From the NCBI RefSeq assembly GCF_025755255.1, contig NZ_JALIEB010000007.1, forward strand, positions 1 to 64,000: a DNA stretch of 64,000 nt, written 5' to 3'. A program made the translations under genes and the position numbers. Source of the DNA: Roseobacter sinensis. GTDB taxonomy: Bacteria > Pseudomonadota > Alphaproteobacteria > Rhodobacterales > Rhodobacteraceae. Positions 50,192-57,950 of this stretch are shown piece by piece; position 1 is the stretch's first letter, and each line of letters starts with the position of its first letter. The notes under the pieces were generated by a model, which was given only the letters and a program-made list of their open reading frames with translations, ran no database searches and had not been told where the DNA came from.

Positions 50192-51076
50192 TCAGAGCTT
50201 GTTGACGGGCACCTTCAGGGACATGTTGCCATCCTTGTCGCGCGGTACTGCGCCGGCGCGGATGTTCACCTGCAAGGACGGGATGATCAGGCTTGGCATC
50301 GCCAGCTGTGCATCGCGTTCGGTGCGCATCTTCACAAAGGCTTCCCGCGTGGTCTCGCCGCCCACATGGATGTTGGCCGCCTTCTGTTCGCCGATGGTCG
50401 TTTCCCATGCAATGGCGCGCCCGCCCGGTCCGTAGTCGTGACAGACGAACAGACGCATGGCGTCCGGTAGCGTGAGAATGCGCTGAATTGAATCGTAGAG
50501 CTGCCCCGCGTCTCCGCCGGGAAAATCCGCGCGTGCCGATCCGCCATCGGGCATGAAGAGGGTGTCGCCTGCAAAGGCCGCGTCGCCGAAGATATGGACC
50601 ATGCAGGCGGGTGTGTGACCGGGTGTGTGCAGGGCGAAACACTCCAGCGTGCCGACGTGATAGCTGTCGCCATCCTTGAAAAGCGCATCGAACTGGGAGC
50701 CGTCCCGCTGGAACTCGGTCCCTTCGTTGAAGATCTTCCCGAAGGTGTCCTGGACCGTCTGGATATGCTCTCCGATCCCGATCTTGCCGCCGAGCTTCTG
50801 TTGGATATAGGGCGCGCCCGACAGGTGATCGGCGTGCACATGGGTCTCGATGATCCAGTCAAGCTGAAGGCCGTTGGCCTCGATGTAGGCGATGATCTCG
50901 TCAGCACTGTCATGGCTCAGCCGGCCGGCGGCATAGTCGAAATTCATGACCGCATCGATCACCGCGCAAGCGGTGCTGTCTGGGTCGCGGACCACGTAGC
51001 TGATGGTGTTGGATTGCGCATCGAAGAAGGACTGCACGATGGGGTGCTTGTCCATGTGAACCTGGGGCAGTGTCAT
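50192..51076 (-). CDS. MBL-fold hydrolase, ETHE1/persulfide dioxygenase-like
   Basis: 294 residues of the metallo-beta-lactamase fold. Metal motifs: THVHADHLSG (HxHxDH), LHTPGHTPACMVH, FAGDTLFM and CHDYGP, as in glyoxalase II/ETHE1-type enzymes. ETHE1 proteins oxidise glutathione persulfide with one iron, but sequence alone does not separate them from other hydrolases of this fold. I placed the start at the ATG with GGGAG upstream; the long in-frame extension overlaps the lysR gene and is not coding-like. No sulfurtransferase or rhodanese is adjacent. It is convergent with cysG. Confidence 0.78.
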   Translation of the reverse strand: MTLPQVHMDKHPIVQSFFDAQSNTISYVVRDPDSTACAVIDAVMNFDYAAGRLSHDSADEIIAYIEANGLQLDWIIETHVHADHLSGAPYIQQKLGGKIGIGEHIQTVQDTFGKIFNEGTEFQRDGSQFDALFKDGDSYHVGTLECFALHTPGHTPACMVHIFGDAAFAGDTLFMPDGGSARADFPGGDAGQLYDSIQRILTLPDAMRLFVCHDYGPGGRAIAWETTIGEQKAANIHVGGETTREAFVKMRTERDAQLAMPSLIIPSLQVNIRAGAVPRDKDGNMSLKVPVNKL

Positions 51077-51177
51077 TCCAGCGTCTCCCGTTTGCAACAG
51101 CCTAGCACGCCTGCCCGGTCCCGCAACGGTCAACAACGACGCAGCGATCCCGCGCGCCAGACTGGATCTGAATGGAC

Positions 51178-52134
51178 TCAAACGCTCTCGACAGCGCAGT
51201 CGCGCTTTGGATTTGCACCGATTGTCTCGAGCAGCGTCAGAACCTCCGCAACCCAGGCATCGCGCAGGGTTTGCGCGAGGATCGAGATCGGCCGGTATCG
51301 AGGCGCGAAAACCGCGTAGCGGTACCTGATTGCCTCGCGCAGGGGCCGAAATGCAATTGTCTTGCCGGAGGCCGCAGTTGCTTCGACATGCACCACCGTA
51401 AGCGGGTCGAGGATCGCGCAGCACTGACCGGCCGAGACGAACTGCAGGATCGGCAGGAAGGTCTGGCTCTCTACCATGCTGGAGAAGGCGAGATCCTGCG
51501 CCTTGAAATGAGCCTGCACATCCTGCTGATGCGCATGGGTGCTCTGCAGCGAACCCATGGCGACGCCGTCCAGTTGGGTGATCGACACCGCCGTGTTGGC
51601 GGTCAGGGGATGATCGGCCGGAAGCGCGAGAAAACAGTCGCCGTGGATCACGTCGGCGGTATAGAGCGTCTGCGTCTCGGTGTCTTGAGGCGCATCCGCA
51701 AAGCCGAAATCGATGCTCTGCGCGCGGGCCAGCTCGAGAATCTGAGCCGAGCTGCGCGCCATCATCGACACCGTGATATCACGATTGCCCGCGATCTGTT
51801 CCGCGACAAACCGCGGAAACAGCATCGAGACCGGCCCCGGCATTGCCGCGATGTTGAGCGCGCCGGCGCTGCCGTCGCTGAGGCTGCGCATGGTCTGCTG
51901 CACCCGCGACAGCTGGCCGAGGATGGCCTCGGCTTCGGTGAGCAGATATTGCGCCTCCGGAACCGGAACCAGTTTGCGCCCATCACGCAGGAAGAGTTGC
52001 AGGCCCAACTGGTCTTCCAGCGTCTTGATGGCGGCGCTTACGGCGGGTTGAGTCCGCCCGAGCTTGCGCGCGGCGTCCGACAGCGATGCGGAGGTCATGA
52101 CCGCCTGAAAGGCTCTGATCTGCGAGATATTCAT
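51178..52134 (-). CDS. LysR family regulator of the TAXI-TRAP unit
   Basis: 318 residues, full-length LysR. The winged helix-turn-helix is at residues 1-60 (ISQIRAFQAVMTSASLSDAARKLGRTQPAVSAAIKTLE in overlapping parts). The effector domain runs from about 85 to 300 (LNIAAMPGPVSMLFPRFVAEQ, SIDFGFADAP, GDCFLALPADHPL). It is divergent from the TAXI binding-protein gene across 121 AT-rich bp that contain an ATC-N9-GAT box (52157-52173). ATG 52146 is an alternative start; neither has a clear ribosome site. It probably activates the transporter and oxidase genes in response to their substrate. Confidence 0.85.
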   Translation of the reverse strand: MNISQIRAFQAVMTSASLSDAARKLGRTQPAVSAAIKTLEDQLGLQLFLRDGRKLVPVPEAQYLLTEAEAILGQLSRVQQTMRSLSDGSAGALNIAAMPGPVSMLFPRFVAEQIAGNRDITVSMMARSSAQILELARAQSIDFGFADAPQDTETQTLYTADVIHGDCFLALPADHPLTANTAVSITQLDGVAMGSLQSTHAHQQDVQAHFKAQDLAFSSMVESQTFLPILQFVSAGQCCAILDPLTVVHVEATAASGKTIAFRPLREAIRYRYAVFAPRYRPISILAQTLRDAWVAEVLTLLETIGANPKRDCAVESV

Positions 52135-52156
52135 CACGCAAAGCATAAGAAAAATC

Positions 52157-52173
52157 TATCAAATAAAAAGATA
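52157..52173. promoter_or_regulatory. LysR-type box (TATC-N9-GATA)
   Basis: TATC-N9-GATA contains the ATC-N9-GAT form of the classical T-N11-A LysR recognition element. It lies 23 bp upstream of the LysR start and 83 bp upstream of the TAXI gene start, in the shared promoter. The region is strongly AT-rich, so a chance match is possible. Confidence 0.45.
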
Positions 52174-52255
52174 TTAAAATTTGTATTTATTTTTTGGTTG
52201 AGTACGATTTTCGCACGACTCACCCAACGGAAGTCGGTCAATTGGGAGACAATTC

Positions 52256-53266
52256 ATGAAGTTATTTTCGAGACTGTCCGGAGCTGCCGTGGCTGCCGTG
52301 CTGGTCGCCGGAACGGCCGCTGCGCAAGACCCCACGTTCTTCCGTATCGGAACCGGTAGCGCCGGCGGCACGTACTTTCCGATCGGCGGAACCATCGCGA
52401 ACGGCATTTCCGCGCCTCCGGGCTCGCGGCCCTGCGAAGAGGGTGGCCAATGCGGTGTGCCCGGCCTGATCGCCATTGCTCAATCCACCACCGCGTCGGT
52501 CTTCAACAATACGGCCGTGGAAAACGGCGAGCTGGAAGCGGGGCTTGCCGCCGCGGATGTGACACGCTCGATGTATCTGGGCGAGGGCAAGTTCGAGGGC
52601 AAGCCGCACCCGAAGCTGCGCATCGTCGCGAACCTCTTTCCGGAGGATCTGCATTTGGTGATGCCGAAGGGCACTCAGATCTCCAGTCTCGCGGATCTTG
52701 CGGGCAAGCGGGTTGGTATCGCGCAGGCCGGCTCGGGCACGCAGGTGGCTGTGGAGCAGATGCTCGCCGAGTGGGGTGTGACCCGTGACAATATGGACGA
52801 GGCGGAGTTGAACAACAGCCAATCCGCCGAACGGCTCGCGGATGGCCAGCTTGACGCGTACTTCTACGCCGCGGGCTGGCCTGTCTCTGCGATGGTGCAA
52901 CTCGCCACCACCAAGGGTATGGACCTGCACAGCTTCAGTGACGAGGATCTGGCCAAGATCAACGAGATCATCCCGGCCTACATCCCGTCGTCGATTCCGG
53001 CCGGTGTCTACGAGGGTGTCGACTACGAAGTGAAAACGCCGGCGGTGTCGGCCTTGCTGGTCGTCTCCTCCGACCTCTCGGAAGAGCTGGTCTATGGCAT
53101 CACCAAGGCGCTGTGGAACGACAACACCCGCAAGCTGCTCGACAACGGTCATGCGAAGGGGAAACAGATCACGCCCGATACGGCGCTCGACGGGATTGCC
53201 GCGCTGGGCGTGCCGCTCCATGCGGGTGCCGAGAAGTTCTACAAGGAAGCCGGGTTGCTGGAGTAA
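52256..53266 (+). CDS. TAXI-type TRAP transporter substrate-binding protein
   Basis: 336 residues. Sec signal peptide (about 1-23, ending TAAAQ), then the TAXI family opening PTFFRIGTGSAGGTYFPIGGTIANG, which is diagnostic. GKRVGIAQAGSGTQVAVEQML and LADGQLDAYFYAAGWPVSAM follow. TAXI proteins deliver substrates such as amino acids or dicarboxylates to a fused TRAP permease driven by an ion gradient. GGGAG is 8 bp before the ATG. A terminator-like hairpin lies between this gene and the permease gene. Substrate is unknown; the downstream DadA-like oxidase points to an amino or imino acid. Confidence 0.9.
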   Translation: MKLFSRLSGAAVAAVLVAGTAAAQDPTFFRIGTGSAGGTYFPIGGTIANGISAPPGSRPCEEGGQCGVPGLIAIAQSTTASVFNNTAVENGELEAGLAAADVTRSMYLGEGKFEGKPHPKLRIVANLFPEDLHLVMPKGTQISSLADLAGKRVGIAQAGSGTQVAVEQMLAEWGVTRDNMDEAELNNSQSAERLADGQLDAYFYAAGWPVSAMVQLATTKGMDLHSFSDEDLAKINEIIPAYIPSSIPAGVYEGVDYEVKTPAVSALLVVSSDLSEELVYGITKALWNDNTRKLLDNGHAKGKQITPDTALDGIAALGVPLHAGAEKFYKEAGLLE

Positions 53267-53292
53267 GGCCTCTCTTTCTGCCTTACCGGCCA

Positions 53293-53330
53293 GGAGCGGC
53301 GGGCGTAATCCGCGCGCCGCTCCGCTTTTT
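53293..53330 (+). terminator. Rho-independent terminator/attenuator between TAXI gene and TRAP permease
   Basis: GGAGCGGCG (53293-53301) and CGCCGCTCC (53315-53323) form a 9-bp stem with a 13-nt loop, followed by GC and five T (53326-53330). It lies 27 bp after the binding-protein stop and 31 bp before the permease start in the same operon, so partial read-through is expected. Confidence 0.75.
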
Positions 53331-53360
53331 AGTCACATCACATGACGATGGGGATGCGCG

Positions 53361-55577
53361 ATGAGCCGCCACCAAACAGATCCCGTGCGCGAGTTGAGCG
53401 AGCAGGAGCTTGCCGCCATCGAAAAGAAATACGACGAGGGTGCCGCCACACGCGCCGTCACGCCCGGGTTCGGCAAGTTCCTCAGATATGTGGCGCTGAC
53501 CTTCGCCGTGTATCACTATCTGACGGCCGGCTTCGCGCTGCCGCCCGATTACTGGCACATGGGGTGGCACCTCAGCGGTCTCTTCATCCTGACCTATGCG
53601 CTCTACCCATTGGTGAAGACACCTACATCTTTCGATCTGAACACCGGGGCCTTGCGACTGGGGGGTGTGCCCTTTCTCGACCTGATCCTCATGGTGCTCG
53701 GTGTCGCCTCGGCCCTCTACCTTGGTCTCGCCTGGCGCGGGATCGAGTGGCTGGGCGTCGAGGAGATGACCTTCCGAATGGGCAACCCAAACGGCTATGA
53801 CATGCTCTTCGGCTGCATCCTGATCGTGCTGGTGCTGGATATCGCACGCCGGACGCTGGGCTGGATCCTGCCGCTGATCATCTCCGTCTTCATCTGTTAC
53901 GCCCTGTTCGGCCCCTATTTTCCGGGGCTGCTTCAGCATCCCGGCGTGAAGTTCAACACCTTCGTCTCGTCGATGTACTTCCCGCAGGAGGGGATCTTTG
54001 GCGTGACGCTCTGGGTGGTTTCGACCATCGTGTTCCACTTCGTGCTCTTCGGGGTGATCGCGCAGCGCACCGGGTTGGGGCAGCTCTTTATCGACAACGC
54101 AACGATCCTTGCGGGGCGCTATACCGGGGGCCCGGCCAAGGTGTCGGTCGTGTCCTCGGCCTTCTTCGGGACGATCTCGGGGTCGTCGGTGGCGAACACC
54201 GTCTCGACCGGCGCGCTGACGATCCCCAACATGAAGCGGCTGGGCTATCCGGGACATTTCGCCGGTGGTGTCGAGGCGGCAGCCTCCGCAGGCGGACAGA
54301 TCACCCCGCCGATCATGGGGGCGGCCGCCTTCATCATGGCCGAGTTCCTCGAGCTGCCCTACACCACGATCGTGATCGCGGCGATCTTTCCGGCACTCCT
54401 GCACTACGTTGGTGTCTTTGCCGTGGTGCACCTGATGGCCCGCAAGCTGGGTCTGAAAGGGCTTGCGAAGGATGCGCTGCCGCGCCTCGGTGCTGTCTGG
54501 CGGGATGGTTGGGCGAACATCGTGCCGCTCGTGGGCCTTCTGGTCGTGCTTTTCTCGGGATACACGCCGTACATGTCCGCCTTCTGCGGCATCTCGCTGG
54601 CCATCATCGCGGGGATGAGCCGGGCGCGGGAGCCCGTGACGCTGATCTATGCGGCCGCCTTCATCGCCTTCGTCGTCTGGAAGTACACAGGAGGCGGGTT
54701 CGACCTGACGATGTCAGCGATCCTCATCGGCGGTGCCGTGCTGGCGACCCTGAACCCCCAGCGGCGCATCTCGATCTCCGAGATGGGAGATACCTTCGAG
54801 ACCGGCGTGAAATACGCCCTCGCCGTCGGCGCTGCTTCGGCGGCGGTGGGGATTGTCATCGGGGTGATCAACACCACCGGCGTCGGCTTCCGCATCGGCT
54901 TCATGGTCACGCAGGCCGCCTCGAACCTGGGCAGCGATCTGGCGTGGCTGTTCACCTTCGGCAGTTGGACCTTGTTTACCGTCGAAGATCTCACATTGTT
55001 CATCAGCCTGGTGTTCATTGCCCTGGCCTGCATTCTGATGGGCGCGGGCGTCCCGACGACAGCACTTTACATCATGCTGGTCTCGGTTGCGCAGCCCGCG
55101 CTGGCGCAACTCGGCATTCCGCCCATCGCCAGCCATATGTTCGTGCTCTACTACGGTGTCGTGGCCGAGATCACGCCACCGGTCTGCACCTCTGCCTACG
55201 CAGCCGCAGCGATTGCGAATTCGAACCCCTTCCGCACCGGGATATCCGCCTTCACCCTTGGGCTGGGCAAGGTGGTGGCACCCATGGCCTTCGTCTATGC
55301 GCCGGTGCTGCTCTTCGTCTCCTCGACGGGCTTCGATCTTTGGGAGTTCACCTATACGGCGGCGAGCTGCATCGCCGGGGTCATTGCCCTGTCGGCTGCG
55401 GTCGTGGGGTATTGGCTTGTGCCGATGGGCGTCGTCTTCCGCTGGCTCATGGCCATCGCGGGGCTCGTGTTCATCGCGCCGTCACTCCAGGCCGACCTTG
55501 CGGCGCTGATCATCGCATCACCCGCAATTGCCTCGCAGGTCCTCGCCAAGCGCCGAGGGGCCCAACCTGCGGTCTAA
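53361..55577 (+). CDS. Fused TRAP transporter permease (DctQM-type)
   Basis: 738 residues, the 4TM-12TM fused TRAP permease that partners TAXI binding proteins. After an acidic cytoplasmic start there are about 16-18 hydrophobic helices. Family landmarks are SSAFFGTISGSSVANTVSTG, AASAGGQITPPIMGAAAFIM and GAGVPTTALYIMLV. It is an inner-membrane secondary transporter. The start is the ATG after GGGGATGCGCG with weak ribosome pairing; the coding potential fits. The DadA-like gene begins 3 bp after its stop, so import and oxidation are coupled. Confidence 0.92.
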   Translation: MSRHQTDPVRELSEQELAAIEKKYDEGAATRAVTPGFGKFLRYVALTFAVYHYLTAGFALPPDYWHMGWHLSGLFILTYALYPLVKTPTSFDLNTGALRLGGVPFLDLILMVLGVASALYLGLAWRGIEWLGVEEMTFRMGNPNGYDMLFGCILIVLVLDIARRTLGWILPLIISVFICYALFGPYFPGLLQHPGVKFNTFVSSMYFPQEGIFGVTLWVVSTIVFHFVLFGVIAQRTGLGQLFIDNATILAGRYTGGPAKVSVVSSAFFGTISGSSVANTVSTGALTIPNMKRLGYPGHFAGGVEAAASAGGQITPPIMGAAAFIMAEFLELPYTTIVIAAIFPALLHYVGVFAVVHLMARKLGLKGLAKDALPRLGAVWRDGWANIVPLVGLLVVLFSGYTPYMSAFCGISLAIIAGMSRAREPVTLIYAAAFIAFVVWKYTGGGFDLTMSAILIGGAVLATLNPQRRISISEMGDTFETGVKYALAVGAASAAVGIVIGVINTTGVGFRIGFMVTQAASNLGSDLAWLFTFGSWTLFTVEDLTLFISLVFIALACILMGAGVPTTALYIMLVSVAQPALAQLGIPPIASHMFVLYYGVVAEITPPVCTSAYAAAAIANSNPFRTGISAFTLGLGKVVAPMAFVYAPVLLFVSSTGFDLWEFTYTAASCIAGVIALSAAVVGYWLVPMGVVFRWLMAIAGLVFIAPSLQADLAALIIASPAIASQVLAKRRGAQPAV

Positions 55578-55580
55578 GCG

Positions 55581-56819
55581 ATGACGCACAAGGTCACCAT
55601 ACTGGGCGCTGGCATTGTCGGTCTTTGCACGGCGCTGTCTCTGGCCGAACGTGGCATCGCCACGCGCGTGATCGACCGCCGCGCGCCGGGCAGAGAGACA
55701 TCCTACGGAAATGCGGGAGTGATCTCGCCCTGGTCGGTGATCCCGCAAGCCATGCCCGGCATCTGGCGGCAGATACCGCATTTGATGTTCGGCGCAGCCC
55801 GACCGCTTTCAGTCCACCCGAAGGTCTGGCCCCGCATGATCCCCTGGGGGCTGAGGTTTCTGTGGCAAGGCAGCGAGGCGCGGGTCAGGGCGAGTGCGGA
55901 CGCGATGGAGCTGCTCTGCGGCCCTTCGATCGAGCTTTACAGGCGGCATCTGGCCGGCACGAAGGGCGCGCATCTGATCACCGATAGTCTCTACGTGCAC
56001 GCCTTCCGGGATGGCAGCCGCGCGACCCTGGACAGCTTGGACTATGCCATTCGCCGCGAAAAGGGCGCCGAGATCGAGCTGATCGGCGCTGATCACCTGC
56101 GGCGGATCGAGCCCGCGCTCACTCGGGACTTCGCGGCGGCGATCCTCGTGGGCGGGCAGGCTCGTGCGCGCTCCCCGGGGCAGATCTGTGACTTGCTCGC
56201 CGAAAAGGCAAAGGGCCTGGGTGTCGAGTTTGTCACCGACAGCGCCCAACGGATCGAACGGGATGGGCAGGGCTGGTCGGTCATCGGTCGGACCGGGCGT
56301 TACACCAGTGAAAAGGTCGTCGTGGCGCTCGGCGTCTGGAGCGCATCGCTGCTGACGCCGCTTGGTCTGCGGCTGCCTCTGATGGCGGAACGGGGATATC
56401 ATCTGGAGTTTTCCGAGCCGGGCGTCGAGGTCAACAACTCGGTGCTCGATGTCGATGCAAAGCTTGTTGCAAGCAGCATGACCGGCGGTCTGCGGCTTGC
56501 GGGTCAGGCGGAATTCGCGCCGATTGACGCGCCGGTCGATCCACGAAAGCAGCGCCTGCTGGAGCGGTTGGGCCGGGCGATGTTCCCCGAGTTGAACACC
56601 ACACCCGCCCAGCTGTGGATGGGGCGGCGGCCCTCCTTCCCGGACAGCCGTCCGGCGCTTGGGGCCATCGCCGGCCTCGACGGCCTCTACGCCAATTTCG
56701 GCCACTCGCACTATGGTCTGATGATGGCGCCGAAGTCCGGTGAGATCCTGGCGGATGTGGTCGGGAACAGGCCGCTCAACGTCGATCTCGCACCGTTTTC
56801 GGTACATCGGTTTGCTTGA
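55581..56819 (+). CDS. FAD-dependent oxidoreductase, D-amino-acid dehydrogenase (DadA)-like
   Basis: 412 residues of the DAO family. The N-terminal dinucleotide-binding motif is TILGAGIVGLCTALSLAERG, followed by TSYGNAGVISPW, typical of DadA-type flavoenzymes, and a C-terminal FAD contact region (WMGRRPSFPDSRPALG, YANFGHSHYGLMMAPKSGE). Such proteins oxidise D-amino acids, hydroxyproline epimers or N-methylated amino acids to imino or oxo acids, passing electrons to quinone. Its tight linkage to the TAXI-TRAP permease says the imported compound is its substrate. It is convergent with a LacI gene 23 bp away. Confidence 0.85.
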   Translation: MTHKVTILGAGIVGLCTALSLAERGIATRVIDRRAPGRETSYGNAGVISPWSVIPQAMPGIWRQIPHLMFGAARPLSVHPKVWPRMIPWGLRFLWQGSEARVRASADAMELLCGPSIELYRRHLAGTKGAHLITDSLYVHAFRDGSRATLDSLDYAIRREKGAEIELIGADHLRRIEPALTRDFAAAILVGGQARARSPGQICDLLAEKAKGLGVEFVTDSAQRIERDGQGWSVIGRTGRYTSEKVVVALGVWSASLLTPLGLRLPLMAERGYHLEFSEPGVEVNNSVLDVDAKLVASSMTGGLRLAGQAEFAPIDAPVDPRKQRLLERLGRAMFPELNTTPAQLWMGRRPSFPDSRPALGAIAGLDGLYANFGHSHYGLMMAPKSGEILADVVGNRPLNVDLAPFSVHRFA

Positions 56820-56842
56820 AACGGTTTGATCTTCGCGCGGGC

Positions 56843-57850
56843 CTAGGGGAGGCGCCGCACCGAACGCCGCGCGGCCATCTCGGTCTCGAGCTTCAGCGGG
56901 GCCGCGGCCTCTCCGGTCTCGATCCACCTGGCGAGCTTGGCCGCGGCACATGTTCCCATCCGCTTGACCGGCAGGTGCACGCTGCTCAGCGGCGGCCAGG
57001 TGCTTTGCGAGCTCGGCAGATCATCGACGCCGACAATCGATATCTGCTCCGGCACGCGCAGGCCCAGCCTTTGCAACCCGGCCAACACGCCCTGTGCAAT
57101 GACATCCGACAGACACAGAAGTGCCGTGGTCCCGGATGCCTGTGCGACCAGCCCATCGACGGCGCGGGCCGCCGCCACAAAGTCGATCGGCACCTCGTGA
57201 AACGTCAGGGCCAGATCGCGCCGGCTGCGCAGAGCGTCGACACGCACACGCGTCCGGTCGTTCGTGGCTGTGGGCCCGGACAGCACCGCAATCGCCGTGT
57301 GGCCCATCTCCAGAAGGTGATCGAGCGCGCGCAAGGCAGCTTCGCCGTTGTCATATCCGACCGTCACGAGAGGGCTTTCGGGGTCGAAGTAGGAGGTCGC
57401 GATCACCGGCGTCCTGTAGCGCCGGATCAAGGCATCGAACGTGTCGCTGTGCGTGATCCCGGAGACGATGAACCCCTCAACACCGAGATTGAGGAGGTCC
57501 TGCGCCCGCTGGGCCTCTTTTTCGGGGTCGCTGTTCGTCGTCGCCACGACCAACGAAAACCCGTGCTCGGCCAGCGCGAGCTCCAGCGCGTCGAGAAAGC
57601 TGGAAAAAATGGCATTGTCCAGCGTCGGCACCAGCGCGCCGACCATATGCGTCCGGCCGGAGTTGATTGCGCGCGCCGCGGCGCTTGGCACGAAATCGAG
57701 GGCTTCGATGGCGCTGCGGACGCGCGCGTGAGTCGTGTGCGACACCGCCGAAGAACCGCTCATCACGCGGGACACCGTGGCGACGGACACACCGGCGCGA
57801 CGCGCGACGTCACGCATATTGTGCCGCTTCTTCGATACTTTTTTGGGCAA
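56843..57850 (-). CDS. LacI family repressor of the DUF1989-GcvT/proVWX unit
   Basis: 335 residues. Basic start, then the LacI helix-turn-helix (MRDVARRAGVSVATVSRVMSG) and hinge, then a periplasmic-binding-like effector domain (HMVGALVPTLDNAIFSSFL, VEGFIVSGITHSD, AIAVLSGPTATNDRT, SIVGVDDLPSSQSTWPPLSS). The TTG start is favoured because GGGAGGGGCGC precedes it; ATG 57817 is the alternative. It faces the DUF1989-GcvT gene over a double palindrome (57894-57930) that starts 44 bp from its own start, so both autoregulation and control of the onium-compound operon are likely. Confidence 0.88.
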   Translation of the reverse strand: MPKKVSKKRHNMRDVARRAGVSVATVSRVMSGSSAVSHTTHARVRSAIEALDFVPSAAARAINSGRTHMVGALVPTLDNAIFSSFLDALELALAEHGFSLVVATTNSDPEKEAQRAQDLLNLGVEGFIVSGITHSDTFDALIRRYRTPVIATSYFDPESPLVTVGYDNGEAALRALDHLLEMGHTAIAVLSGPTATNDRTRVRVDALRSRRDLALTFHEVPIDFVAAARAVDGLVAQASGTTALLCLSDVIAQGVLAGLQRLGLRVPEQISIVGVDDLPSSQSTWPPLSSVHLPVKRMGTCAAAKLARWIETGEAAAPLKLETEMAARRSVRRLP

Positions 57851-57893
57851 GCGCCCCTCCCGATCATCGCCTTTGCGCGAGGCCTATTGACAG

Positions 57894-57930
57894 ATGTAAC
57901 TAGTTTCAAACATCATGAAACTAGTTACAT
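57894..57930. promoter_or_regulatory. Double operator between lacI and the DUF1989-GcvT gene
   Basis: ATGTAACTAGTTTCA (57894-57908) and TGAAACTAGTTACAT (57916-57930) are exact reverse complements with a 7-bp spacer. Each arm is itself an almost perfect palindrome around AACTAGTT. This gives two dimer sites centred 21 bp apart, about two helical turns. The arrangement suits cooperative binding by the adjacent LacI protein and would cover the start region of the rightward transcript. Confidence 0.85.
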
Positions 57931-57950
57931 GCTGCCAGTACAGGCCCAAT

